The notes beneath the pieces are model-generated. The model searched no databases. It saw nothing but the letters and a program-made list of their open reading frames with translations, and was not told the DNA's origin. 12,198 nt of DNA. It comes from Gammaproteobacteria bacterium (GTDB taxonomy: Bacteria; Pseudomonadota; Gammaproteobacteria; DSM-19610). The position numbers were made by a program, and so were the translations under genes. This document shows, piece by piece, positions 4,788 through 12,198 of this stretch. Positions within the stretch are counted from its first letter, which is position 1. Every line of letters starts with the position of its first letter. The stretch spans positions 1 through 12,198 of the forward strand of contig JAUXDG010000062.1 of the NCBI GenBank assembly GCA_030618475.1, read 5' to 3'.

Positions 4788-6203
4788 TTAACCCTCGTCC
4801 TGCGGGGGTTTTGTTGTGTGGGACACGGAGAGTTCCATCAGATTCTGAATCTCTTCGGCAAGGGCGTCTGCCAGATCAGGATTGAGCGTTTCCTGCCTGC
4901 GTAGTTTGACGAAGATTTTCTCGAGCCGCTTACGGCGGTCGGTATCGACCGTCTGCAGCCAGCCCGGCTGCTGTTTCAGTTCCAGCGGGTCACGGTGGGC
5001 GTGGGTGCGGTCTTCAATCATCCTGTGGTGGTATAAGGCCCTGCCCAGCCCGACATAGGGAAAATTGATGTTGCGCATCGGGCCGATGCTCAGTTGTTTG
5101 CCGCCCAACGGCAAACCAAGAATTTTTATGTCTGCGATACGATCCGTCGTCACCCAGGCCGAGACACCCCCGATCATGGCACCGATTCCCGCACCCAGAA
5201 ACAATGAAGCGCCGCCTACCGCCAGGTCAATGACGCCACCGGCCGCTGCCCCGCCAAGCGCCCCAGTGGTGATCAGTTGCTGTTGTGTCAGCCCGAACAG
5301 GAGCCAGGTCTGTGTGGCGAACAGGTCATTATCAAGCAGCTGGACGAGCGGTTCATGGCGTTCAAGGTGCTGGTGGTTGTAGATCTGCTCCACGTCGCTA
5401 CGACATTGCTGTTCCATCGATGTCAGTTCCCGCTTGTACTCCTCCTGCAGGCTGCCCCGTACTTCACTGCTGGCCGTGTCTCCACTTAAGCGGCGCTGGC
5501 AGGTGTGGGTGATCATATGACTGATGGTTTCCGCAATCTTGCCTGCCGACAGTTTTCGCCGCCGTTGTTGTTCATCTTTCAGGACCCGTACCGCCTGTTC
5601 CACAGACTCACGCCACTCTTCCCTGATCTGCCCGAAGGCGAGCAGTAGCTGAATGCGCTTGTCGAAGTCGGCGGTCATGGCGTCAAAGATGCGTACTATC
5701 CGGAAGTACTGCCCCAGGGCATTGTTCCATTCTTCGCTGTAGTCCGAATCGCCAATCATATTGATCAGCGCCAGGCTGGGCTGGCCGGTCCAGCGAAGAA
5801 TCTCCATTTCCGCTTCATATTCTTCCCCGAACGGCCTGGAGCCATCAATCACGTAGAGTATGCCCGCGCCATCCAGGATGGGGGTCAGAAGGCTGCACTC
5901 CGCAGCGAAACGGTGATCGTCGTGGTGTTCTTCTACGAACATGCGCACGATATTCGCCCGCTCCGCGGAAGAACCGGGTTGTTTCTGCATCCATTCCAGC
6001 GCGGCCCGGGCGCGCTGAAACCCGGGCGTGTCGACAAGCGCATAAAGTGTCTCGCCATCGACTTTCATCGGGTAGTAGCGGTTGTCGACCGTGGTGCCCG
6101 GTATCGGTGAGATAGCGACGCTCTCATCCTGCGCCAGGGTGGAGACGATGCTGCTTTTACCCTTGTTGGGGTGACCTACGATGGCGAACAGGGGCGTCGT
6201 CAT
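4788..6203 (-). CDS. GTPase with C-terminal DUF3482 and glycine-zipper segment, 471 residues
   Basis: The N-terminal TRAFAC-type GTPase domain shows G1 GHPNKGKSS (10-18), G2 IPGTTVDNRYY (34-44) and G3 DTPGF (58-62). The expected G4 (NKxD) is replaced by INMIGDSD (147-154), so guanine recognition may differ. A long, charged, probably helical region (about 195-290) follows. Then comes a very Gly/Ala-rich hydrophobic segment at about 310-350 (GGAAAGGVID ... GAGIGAMIGG) that resembles glycine zippers and could insert in or lie on a membrane. The C-terminal region is basic. This layout fits the GTPase/DUF3482 family, whose function I do not know to be established. The start overlaps the upstream DUF2868 gene by ATGA (6203-6200), indicating coupled translation and probably a joint complex. 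The 3' end runs into the convergent adk terminator. The family call is fairly sure; the cellular role is unknown. Confidence 0.88.
   Translation of the reverse strand: MTTPLFAIVGHPNKGKSSIVSTLAQDESVAISPIPGTTVDNRYYPMKVDGETLYALVDTPGFQRARAALEWMQKQPGSSAERANIVRMFVEEHHDDHRFAAECSLLTPILDGAGILYVIDGSRPFGEEYEAEMEILRWTGQPSLALINMIGDSDYSEEWNNALGQYFRIVRIFDAMTADFDKRIQLLLAFGQIREEWRESVEQAVRVLKDEQQRRRKLSAGKIAETISHMITHTCQRRLSGDTASSEVRGSLQEEYKRELTSMEQQCRSDVEQIYNHQHLERHEPLVQLLDNDLFATQTWLLFGLTQQQLITTGALGGAAAGGVIDLAVGGASLFLGAGIGAMIGGVSAWVTTDRIADIKILGLPLGGKQLSIGPMRNINFPYVGLGRALYHHRMIEDRTHAHRDPLELKQQPGWLQTVDTDRRKRLEKIFVKLRRQETLNPDLADALAEEIQNLMELSVSHTTKPPQDEG
4790..4818 (+). terminator. Probable rho-independent terminator of adk
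   Basis: AACCCTCG (4790-4797) pairs with CGGGGGTT (4803-4810) in an 8-bp stem with one G-T pair and a 5-base loop. It is followed by the T-rich run TTGTTGT, so TTTTGTTGT counting the last stem bases. It sits 31 bases after the adk stop and overlaps the last codons and stop of the convergent GTPase gene. The opposite strand has no T-run after the stem, so it should work only for adk. Confidence 0.75.
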
Positions 6204-7687
6204 TGCACGGGTCCCACGGCCTCGATATGGAGGTCGGGATCTTTGAGTTGCCTCAGTGTCAACTGCCAGGTCTCACGGTCGCGCCCGGCCACGCCATCCC
6301 GCCCGCCCCACAGCAGGATGATAATGGGTTGCTGTCTGTTGCACTGCTCACGAATACTGTGAATAAAATCGAGAAATTCGAGCAACGGCGGTTCCCATGA
6401 CTTCACGATGACCGCAACACCTTCAGGTTTGAGATTACAGAGTGACACGATTGTCGCATTATCCTGGTCCGTCGTGCGGGTGCCGCCTGCCATCAAAAAA
6501 TCCTGGCAGCTGATCCCCATGGTCTGCAATTGTTTTGCGACACTCTCGGAGTTGACACCGGTGCCGGACCAGTCGATGACTGCACATTTCAAAGCATAGC
6601 TGGCCGATTCCGACGGGCCATAGCCGCTGCCGGCGTCGAATTCCGCAACGCTTTCCGGCTGCGGTGCCGAGGTTGAAATCAGCGGTGAGTTCATCCTTGC
6701 CAGCAGTTCCGGTGAGCCAGATAAACGGGGCAGGGCATGATCAAGATGATGGCGAAAACGCCACCAGGAGATAAAAAGCGTCAACAGCCGGGGTAGTAAT
6801 CCGTAACAGATAATCGCAGTGATCAGAAAAGGCCACCACTGTCCCAGTTGGACGGCGAGTTCGGACGCAGTCGAAGCGTTTCCAAGGGAACCTTCTTCCA
6901 GGCGATAGTAGCGGCTGATCTCGACCAGTTCAGGGCTGGGTACGGCATCCGGAAACAGTGTGTGCCATGGCCAGGAAAGCGCACTGAGTATGTGGTGGAA
7001 CGTCGTACTGTCGATATTCAGCGTGGTGCTCCAGGCAAAGGCAAGATCAGAGAAAGAGATCATGTAGAACGCAGCCAGAAGTACGCCGATATTGAAACAG
7101 AAGGCGAACAGCTGTGACCAGAAGGAGAACAACCAGCGCGTAGCCGGTGCCAGTACAGTCGCGTATTCCGCATCCCAGACCAGTGACAGGTTCTGGCTGC
7201 TGTGGGCCGGAAAAAGCTGGGCCAAATGCCGTGTAAGGCGTCCGGGGTTGAGAAATCTGAGCGCGGATTGCAGACTGCCGAGCAGAGGGATCCTGTTCGG
7301 AATGGTTGCGAGTAACCAGAACAACAGCAGAAGGATCTGCGGTAGAACCAGCAGTCCCAGGGCATTGACGATGTTGATCGGTGCGCTACCGGTATAGTAG
7401 AGGACGGCACGCGCCAGACCCCAACCCGTTGCCAGGCCGGCGAATACAAGAATCACACACAGGATGTGATAGAGCTGGGCAGCCTGATGTCCATCGCGCT
7501 GCCAGGCGCTGATCCTGACTCGATCCAGCCAGCCGCGAAGCTGTTTGGCAGGGCTTTTCCTTTTTTGTTGCAGCGCCTGGCCAATCGCGCGATCACGCTG
7601 CTTCTTTTCGTCACTGTCAGTCGAACGGTCTGACTTGAGGGCTGAGTTCAGGTCAATCAGGTCGCCGATAAGGGAGGAGTGCGTCAT
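6200..7687 (-). CDS. DUF2868 membrane protein, partner of the GTPase, 495 residues
   Basis: I recognise this as a DUF2868-type protein, a family without established function that is found next to DUF3482 GTPases. There is no cleavable signal peptide; the first 65 residues are polar and charged. Four strong hydrophobic helices can be read at about 72-98, 104-129, 186-212 and 286-308. Between the last two is a loop of about 70 residues rich in Ser, Thr and Trp. Residues about 365-495 form a soluble domain with an alternating beta-alpha look (CAVIDWSG, GVAVIVKSWEPP, PIIILLWGGRDG), likely cytoplasmic if both termini are inside. That domain could be what contacts the GTPase (inference). It is first of a two-gene unit, with its TGA overlapping the GTPase ATG. 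The ATG start is preceded by no clear ribosome binding site; another ATG 8 bases upstream is out of frame and hits a stop at once. Confidence 0.85.
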   Translation of the reverse strand: MTHSSLIGDLIDLNSALKSDRSTDSDEKKQRDRAIGQALQQKRKSPAKQLRGWLDRVRISAWQRDGHQAAQLYHILCVILVFAGLATGWGLARAVLYYTGSAPINIVNALGLLVLPQILLLLFWLLATIPNRIPLLGSLQSALRFLNPGRLTRHLAQLFPAHSSQNLSLVWDAEYATVLAPATRWLFSFWSQLFAFCFNIGVLLAAFYMISFSDLAFAWSTTLNIDSTTFHHILSALSWPWHTLFPDAVPSPELVEISRYYRLEEGSLGNASTASELAVQLGQWWPFLITAIICYGLLPRLLTLFISWWRFRHHLDHALPRLSGSPELLARMNSPLISTSAPQPESVAEFDAGSGYGPSESASYALKCAVIDWSGTGVNSESVAKQLQTMGISCQDFLMAGGTRTTDQDNATIVSLCNLKPEGVAVIVKSWEPPLLEFLDFIHSIREQCNRQQPIIILLWGGRDGVAGRDRETWQLTLRQLKDPDLHIEAVGPVQ

Positions 7688-7898
7688 GAATTCATTGTAA
7701 CGTGAATGTTGCCTAAATCCTCTATGTTGATAGCAGCGCTGTTTTTATGCTGCCTTGATATGATTGCCAGGGAATGCCACGATTTTCCCGTGACTGAGCT
7801 GATTTTGGCCTGTCCTGGCGCCATTAACCGGGTAAAGAAAAAAGACTGACCGGAAGGTATAATCGCACCATTCCTTGTTTGAGGTTGCCTGTCTGCCG
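7688..7898. other. Divergent intergenic region between the DUF2868 gene and the efflux adaptor
   Basis: The region is 211 bases without a supportable gene. It holds the TATAAT of the efflux unit and short imperfect inverted repeats: ATTCA/TGAAT at 7690-7694 and 7703-7707, next to the DUF2868 start, and GGGAA/TTCCC spaced 10 bases apart near 7770-7790. I could not pick a convincing sigma70 promoter for the DUF2868 side. No regulator gene lies in the window. Confidence 0.5.
7858..7863 (+). promoter_or_regulatory. Consensus -10 box upstream of the efflux genes
   Basis: TATAAT is a perfect -10 hexamer. Nothing close to TTGACA occurs at 16-18 bases upstream (AAGAAA at the 17-base spacing), and there is no extended TG. 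Transcription would begin near 7870, about 29 bases before the ATG at 7899 and almost on the alternative TTG at 7875, which favours the ATG. A -10 without a -35 would fit an activator-dependent promoter. Confidence 0.5.
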
Positions 7899-8972
7899 AT
7901 GCTCAGAAAATGCCTGCCGAGCCCTTCCAGAACGCCATTGTGGTTGTGGTTGCCCGGTTTCGCCTGTTTCGTTCTGGCGGCTTGCGGGCAGGAAGCGGAC
8001 AAACCACGCGACAGGGTCGCGCGGCAGCACCTGGTAGAGGTCGCGCTGGTCCAGAGTGACAATCTCAATGTGGTGCGTACCCGAACCGGGACGCTGCGTG
8101 CGCGGCGGGAGGTCAAGGTCTATACCCAGGAGGAAGGACGCATTACAGAGCTGTCGCTGTATGAAGGCGATAAGGTCAGCGAGGGCGATTTTCTGGTCAG
8201 GCTTGACGATACACTGATTCGAGCCCAGCTATCGCGGGCAACCGCAACACGAAAACAGGCGGAGCAGGATGTCAAACGACTGAAGGAGCTGCGAACCCGC
8301 AAGCTGGTATCGGAAGACGAGTATACACGGGCCCTTACCCAGCTGGATGTCGCCAGGGCTGATGAGCAAGTCCTGAAAACACGCCTCGGTTATACGAGCA
8401 TCACCAGCCCCATCAATGGTGTCGTGAGTGCCAGGCTTTCCGAGCCCGGTAATGTTGTTGAGCGGCACCAGCACGTGTTGACCGTCTCTGACCCTTCTTC
8501 ACTGGTTACCGAGCTGCCTGTATCGGAGTTGATTCTCCCGGATCTGTCCAAGGGAGACATTGCCGGAGTGCGTATCGATGCACTCGGTGAGCGGATCTAC
8601 CATGGGCGTATTATCCGCATTCACCCGAATCTCGATCCGATAAGCCGTCGCGGCATCATCGAGGTGGAACTCGAGCCGGTGCCGGCAGGGGCTGCGCCCG
8701 GTCAGTTATGCCGCGTAGAACTCAGCACACGGCCTGGCAAGCGCCAGGTGATCCCCTTCTCGGCATTGCGACGCGATGATAAAAGTGAATATGTATTTGT
8801 TCTCGATGAGGAAGGCAAGGCAAAACGGGTCGACGTCAGCAGCGGTCTGCGCCTGGCGGAGAATATCGAAATCAGGGAAGGTCTGAGGGATGGTCAGCAA
8901 GTCGTTACCAAGGGCTTCCTGGGTCTGTCGTCCGGCAAGAAAGTCAAACCGGTTAACAGCGAAGCGCACTGA
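7899..8972 (+). CDS. RND efflux periplasmic adaptor subunit (lipoprotein), 357 residues
   Basis: This is a membrane fusion protein of the AcrA/HlyD type that couples an inner-membrane RND pump to an outer-membrane channel. The N-terminus has a basic start, a hydrophobic stretch and a lipobox VLAAC with the lipidated Cys at 29. The two lipoyl half-motifs lie at about 64-105 (GTLRARREVKVYTQEEGRI) and 163-198 (YTSITSPINGVVS). They flank a short coiled-coil hairpin at about 106-162. A beta-barrel (about 200-275) and a membrane-proximal domain (about 280-350, VIPFSALRRDD ... DGQQVVTKG) follow. I chose ATG 7899 over the TTG at 7875 because it starts directly at the signal peptide and leaves room for the promoter. 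GAGG at 7881-7884 is a rather distant ribosome binding site. The RND permease starts 2 bases after the stop, so the two are co-translated. Substrate cannot be told from sequence. Confidence 0.93.
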   Translation: MLRKCLPSPSRTPLWLWLPGFACFVLAACGQEADKPRDRVARQHLVEVALVQSDNLNVVRTRTGTLRARREVKVYTQEEGRITELSLYEGDKVSEGDFLVRLDDTLIRAQLSRATATRKQAEQDVKRLKELRTRKLVSEDEYTRALTQLDVARADEQVLKTRLGYTSITSPINGVVSARLSEPGNVVERHQHVLTVSDPSSLVTELPVSELILPDLSKGDIAGVRIDALGERIYHGRIIRIHPNLDPISRRGIIEVELEPVPAGAAPGQLCRVELSTRPGKRQVIPFSALRRDDKSEYVFVLDEEGKAKRVDVSSGLRLAENIEIREGLRDGQQVVTKGFLGLSSGKKVKPVNSEAH

Positions 8973-8974
8973 CC

Positions 8975-11900
8975 TTGCCGATCGAGTCATCAAGAAGCGG
9001 AGGACTGGCAGCATGGTCAATTCGCCACCCTGTCGGCGTCACCATGATCGCTCTGGCGGTGATCGTGCTGGGGGTGTTCTCTTTTTCGAGGCTGGCCATC
9101 GATCTGCATCCGCATCTGATCTACCCGGAGATACGGGTACGGATCCTCAATCCCGGGGTACCGGCCACGGTAATGGAGGACCAGTTCAGCCGGCAGCTGG
9201 AAGAACAACTGGCCATCACCGAAGATGCCGTCAGCGTGCAGTCGAGAACTTCGGAAGGGGTGACATCCGTCGATCTGTCCTTTGAGTACGGCAAGGATAT
9301 TGACCTGGCGTTTCGGGATGCGAGTACCCGGCTGGACCGGGCAAAGCGCTTCCTTCCCGATACGCCGGATCCGCCCATCATTTACAAACGCGATCCTGCA
9401 CAGATTCCGGTGCTCGAGTTTGTGGTCAGTTCAGCCCTGCGCGACCCGGTGGAGTTGCGCAGCTGGGTCGATGATGTGTTCGGCAAGTGGTTTATCACCT
9501 TGCCGGGGGTCGCCGCCGCGGAGGTGGGTGGCGGGCTTATTCGTGAGATCCAGATTCTGCCTGACCAGCAGCGCCTGGCCGGCATGGGGCTCGCCATGCA
9601 GGATATCATCGATGCTCTGCAGCGCGGCAATCGCGAAGACTCTGCCGGGCGCTTGAAGATGACCCACCAGGAAATCTCCGGCCGCATCAGCGGCCGCTTC
9701 ACCAGCGTGCAGCAGATTGCCGAGCTGCCTTTGCAAATGGCCGGTGGCGATATCATCCATCTTCAGGAAGTAGCCGAAGTCATCGATACGCATGAAGACG
9801 AACGCCTGCGGGTGCGTCTGGACGGTGTTCCCGGTATTAAACTGTCGATACAGAAACAACCTGCGGCGAACACGGTTGCCGTCGTCGATGTTGTCCGGCA
9901 ACGCCTGGACTGGTTGCAGGAACACGGTCTCGTCCCGGAAGATATTCATGTCGACCGCGTGGCGGATCAGTCGATTTACATTCGCCAGGCACTGAACAAC
10001 TCCAGTATGGCCGCCATCGCCGGTGCCATACTGGCGATGCTGGTGGTGTATATCTTCCTCGGTAACCTGCGCCGCACGCTCATCATCGGCAGCGCTATTC
10101 CGATCGCTATCATGGTGACTTTTGTCATTATGGCTATGGGTGGCCTCACCCTTAACATCATGACGCTGGGTGGGCTGGCGCTGGGGGTTGGCCTCATCGT
10201 CGACAACACCATTGTCATGCTGGAAAACATCTATCGCCATCAGTGCCAGGGGGAGGATGATCTGGAGGCGGGCAGGCACGCGGCCGAAGAGGTCAACAGC
10301 GCCATTGTCGCTTCCACCAGCACTAACCTGGCTGCAGTATTGCCTTTCCTGTTCATTGGCGGGCTGACAGGTCTGTTGTTCAGGGAGCTTATCTTTACAA
10401 TATCGGCTGCTATCCTGTCTTCAATGGTGATCGCCCTGACCCTGGTGCCATCATTAGCCGCCAAGGTGCGCAGCGTGGAACGTTCCTCGCTCCGGGTAAC
10501 CGTGGACAGGGGTGTCAACTGGCTGCAGGAACGTTACGCTGCTTTGGTCAACCGTATTCTGGATTATCCGTATTTGCTGATAGCGGCTTTTCTTCTGATG
10601 CTGGCTTTTTCCGTCCAGGTGTTTTTCGACAATGAGGAAATCTTCCTGCCCGACATGGATGATGGACGTGTTTCCCTCGTCATTACCGCCGACCCCGGCA
10701 CGACCCTGGATGAAATGGATAAAACCGTACAGATCATTGAGCAGTTACTCGAGGCACGGCCGGAAGTCGATCATGTGTTCTCTACGGTGGGCGGTTACAT
10801 TTTCGGCCGTACCGAGCGGGAGTCGCCGAGTCGCAGTACCCTGAACGTGCAACTGCTACCTGTGTCACAGCGCGGGTTCAGCAGTGAAGCCTGGATTCAA
10901 GGCATGGACAAGGCGATCGTCGAAAAGCAACTGGCGGGCGTGCGGGTACGCATGCGCACACGGGGAATCCGCGGGATACGTACCAGCCGCGGCGACGACG
11001 ATATCAGCATCCGCGTACAAGGGCCGGATCTTGCAAACCTTGAAGAGCTTGCCGATGCCATTGTCCTGCGCCTGAAACAGATCGAGGGACTGCGCAACGT
11101 GCTCCATTCCGCTGAAGAAGTGCATCACGAGATCACCATAGATATCGATCGTGAGCGGGCGAGTATGCTTGGCCTGGATGTCGAGGATGTCGGTAAAGCC
11201 ATGCGTATTGCACTGGAAGGTGTGCTGGTCACCGACTTTATCGATAATGATCGCAGCTACGACGTACGCCTGAGGCTGCCCCGGGTGACGGCCTCGGATC
11301 CACAGGATCTGGAGTCGGTAGTATTGTTTCCGACCAGACGCGATCGCAAGGTTGTCTACCTGGGCGACATAGCGAGCATCAATCTCGTTGAAACCCCGGC
11401 CGAAATACTGCGTGACAATCAACAGCGTTTTATCGAGATCAGTGCTTCCATCGATGACAGTGCGACGTTGGGAGGGAAACTGGCTGCCATTGACGAGAAA
11501 CTCCAGGATCTGAAGATCCCGGACGGCTACACCCTGTACGATGGCGGCGCCAGAAAAACCTTGCGGGAGGGCAAGGCCCTGGGCGGTACCCTGTTAGCAC
11601 TGGCGCTGTTTCTGGTATTCGTGGTAATGGCGATTCAATACGAGTCGCTGCGCAATCCGTTCATTATTTTGCTGAGCGTTCCTTTCGCTGCTATTGGTGT
11701 GTCGATGGGAATCCAGTTGACAGAATTGCCGCTATCCATGCCCATATGGCTGGGCATGATTATGTTGGCAGGCATTGTGGTCAACAATGCCATTGTGCTG
11801 GTGGAATATATCGAGATAGTGCGGGAACGGACCGCCAACATCCGTGCCGCTATTCTTGAAGCTGCGCGCCTCAGATTGCGCCCCATCCTGATGACCACGC

Positions 11901-12094
11901 TGACCACTGCGGTGGGGATGCTCCCCCTGGCTATCGGTATCGGAGAAGGTTCCGAGATGTTGCAACCGCTGGCAGTGACCATCGTGGCCGGGCTTTCCTT
12001 CTCGATGCTCGTGAGTCTGATTCTGGTGCCGGTGATGTATGAATTGACCCATATCAGGGAGTGGAGGGCCAGGGTATCCGCCGATCGGGCATGA
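8975..12094 (+). CDS. RND-family efflux permease, 1039 residues
   Basis: This is the inner-membrane pump of a tripartite efflux system driven by the proton gradient. The usual twofold layout is visible: TM1 at about 20-38 after SIRHPVGVTM, a large periplasmic loop, TM2-TM6 at about 345-495, TM7 at about 532-550, a second loop, and TM8-TM12 at about 868-1025. In TM4 the motif is LIVDNTIVMLENIYRH (Asp410, Asn411) where AcrB has two Asp. In TM10 it is GIVVNNAIVLVEY, with Asn937 at the place of AcrB Lys940. RLRPILMTTLTT (TM11) retains the Arg. This VDN/VNN pattern is that of the SwrC-like branch rather than the AcrB branch. Length is normal and the frame is intact. The TTG start at 8975 is 2 bases after the adaptor stop; the first in-frame ATG would cut into TM1, so TTG with translational coupling is preferred. 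Drug, lipid or other substrate is unknown. Confidence 0.94.
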   Translation: MPIESSRSGGLAAWSIRHPVGVTMIALAVIVLGVFSFSRLAIDLHPHLIYPEIRVRILNPGVPATVMEDQFSRQLEEQLAITEDAVSVQSRTSEGVTSVDLSFEYGKDIDLAFRDASTRLDRAKRFLPDTPDPPIIYKRDPAQIPVLEFVVSSALRDPVELRSWVDDVFGKWFITLPGVAAAEVGGGLIREIQILPDQQRLAGMGLAMQDIIDALQRGNREDSAGRLKMTHQEISGRISGRFTSVQQIAELPLQMAGGDIIHLQEVAEVIDTHEDERLRVRLDGVPGIKLSIQKQPAANTVAVVDVVRQRLDWLQEHGLVPEDIHVDRVADQSIYIRQALNNSSMAAIAGAILAMLVVYIFLGNLRRTLIIGSAIPIAIMVTFVIMAMGGLTLNIMTLGGLALGVGLIVDNTIVMLENIYRHQCQGEDDLEAGRHAAEEVNSAIVASTSTNLAAVLPFLFIGGLTGLLFRELIFTISAAILSSMVIALTLVPSLAAKVRSVERSSLRVTVDRGVNWLQERYAALVNRILDYPYLLIAAFLLMLAFSVQVFFDNEEIFLPDMDDGRVSLVITADPGTTLDEMDKTVQIIEQLLEARPEVDHVFSTVGGYIFGRTERESPSRSTLNVQLLPVSQRGFSSEAWIQGMDKAIVEKQLAGVRVRMRTRGIRGIRTSRGDDDISIRVQGPDLANLEELADAIVLRLKQIEGLRNVLHSAEEVHHEITIDIDRERASMLGLDVEDVGKAMRIALEGVLVTDFIDNDRSYDVRLRLPRVTASDPQDLESVVLFPTRRDRKVVYLGDIASINLVETPAEILRDNQQRFIEISASIDDSATLGGKLAAIDEKLQDLKIPDGYTLYDGGARKTLREGKALGGTLLALALFLVFVVMAIQYESLRNPFIILLSVPFAAIGVSMGIQLTELPLSMPIWLGMIMLAGIVVNNAIVLVEYIEIVRERTANIRAAILEAARLRLRPILMTTLTTAVGMLPLAIGIGEGSEMLQPLAVTIVAGLSFSMLVSLILVPVMYELTHIREWRARVSADRA

Positions 12095-12132
12095 TGATCG
12101 AACCCACAGGGATATCGCCCGCCAGCCGGATA

Positions 12133-12198
12133 TCAATGCCGGACTTCGTACACGGGTTTCTTGTACTTCCAGCGTTTGTATGCCCAGAACCAGTCCTG
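12133..12198 (-). CDS. C-terminal end of a lipid A (LpxL/HtrB-type) acyltransferase, partial
   Basis: From the right edge the minus strand encodes 21 residues beginning QDWFWAYKRWKYKK and ending VRH before TGA (12135-12133). A final EQWxW-x-(Y/H)-x-R-(W/F)-K motif close to the C-terminus is typical of Kdo-lipid A lauroyl/myristoyl acyltransferases and related lysophospholipid acyltransferases, which act at the inner face of the inner membrane. The catalytic HX4D part lies outside the window, so the call rests on this tail alone. The gene converges on the RND permease with 38 bases between stops. Confidence 0.6.
   Translation of the reverse strand, partial: QDWFWAYKRWKYKKPVYEVRH

Noticed and set aside
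7875..7898. TTG start for the efflux adaptor
   Set aside because: It would put eight residues ahead of a normal lipoprotein signal peptide and almost coincide with the predicted transcription start.
9431..10279. Minus-strand ORF of 282 residues opposite the RND permease
   Set aside because: It is fully antisense to a conserved RND region. Composition is rich in His, Asp and Gln with no domain signature, so it is a shadow frame.
12110..12134. Paired GATATC motifs as a terminator or repeat array
   Set aside because: Each GATATC is itself a palindrome, so the apparent inverted repeat is trivial. There is no T-run and only two copies.

Overview
The window looks like a chromosomal stretch of a gammaproteobacterium. 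Evidence for this is a gammaproteobacterial-style menF-menD pair, a lipoprotein periplasmic adaptor with an RND pump, the C-terminal end of what looks like a lipid A (LpxL-type) acyltransferase, and a DUF2868/DUF3482 membrane protein-GTPase pair that I know mainly from Gammaproteobacteria. I see no rRNA, tRNA, CRISPR array, insertion sequence or phage gene. Coding density is high and the only gap over 300 bases is 3771-4110.

Layout. (1) 1-102: a plus-strand frame open from the window edge, possibly the tail of an unknown gene convergent with menD. (2) 110-3770, minus strand: a three-gene unit read right to left, with a Coq10/RatA-type START-domain protein first, then menF (isochorismate synthase), then menD (SEPHCHC synthase). 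menF and menD overlap by ATGA. menD is interrupted by one in-frame TAA at 674-676. The frame is intact on both sides, and the break falls between the central domain and the C-terminal ThDP-binding domain. (3) 3771-4110: divergent promoter region with a perfect 14-bp AT-only palindrome. (4) 4111-4758, plus strand: adk, an adenylate kinase with a four-cysteine (zinc-type) LID, GTG start and strong ribosome binding site. Its probable terminator hairpin lies inside the 3' end of the convergent gene. (5) 4788-7687, minus strand: an ATGA-coupled pair, a four-helix membrane protein (DUF2868) followed by a GTPase with a glycine-zipper segment (DUF3482). (6) 7899-12094, plus strand: a lipoprotein periplasmic adaptor and a 1039-residue RND permease, separated by 2 bases. 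(7) 12133-12198, minus strand: the last 21 codons of an acyltransferase-like gene.

How the genes work together. MenF and MenD are the first two dedicated steps of the classical (o-succinylbenzoate) menaquinone route: chorismate to isochorismate, then to SEPHCHC. The START protein at the head of the unit belongs to a family that includes quinone-binding Coq10, so it may handle the quinone product (inference). Unless the TAA is a sequencing error or the two halves work as separate chains, the second step is broken here. The adaptor and RND permease form two thirds of a tripartite efflux system, with no outer-membrane factor in view. The DUF2868/DUF3482 pair is probably a membrane-associated GTPase module of unknown role.

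The most unusual items are the single-codon break in menD at a domain boundary, the quinone-chaperone-like gene heading a men operon, the zinc-type adk in a gammaproteobacterial setting, and the uncharacterised GTPase/membrane pair.
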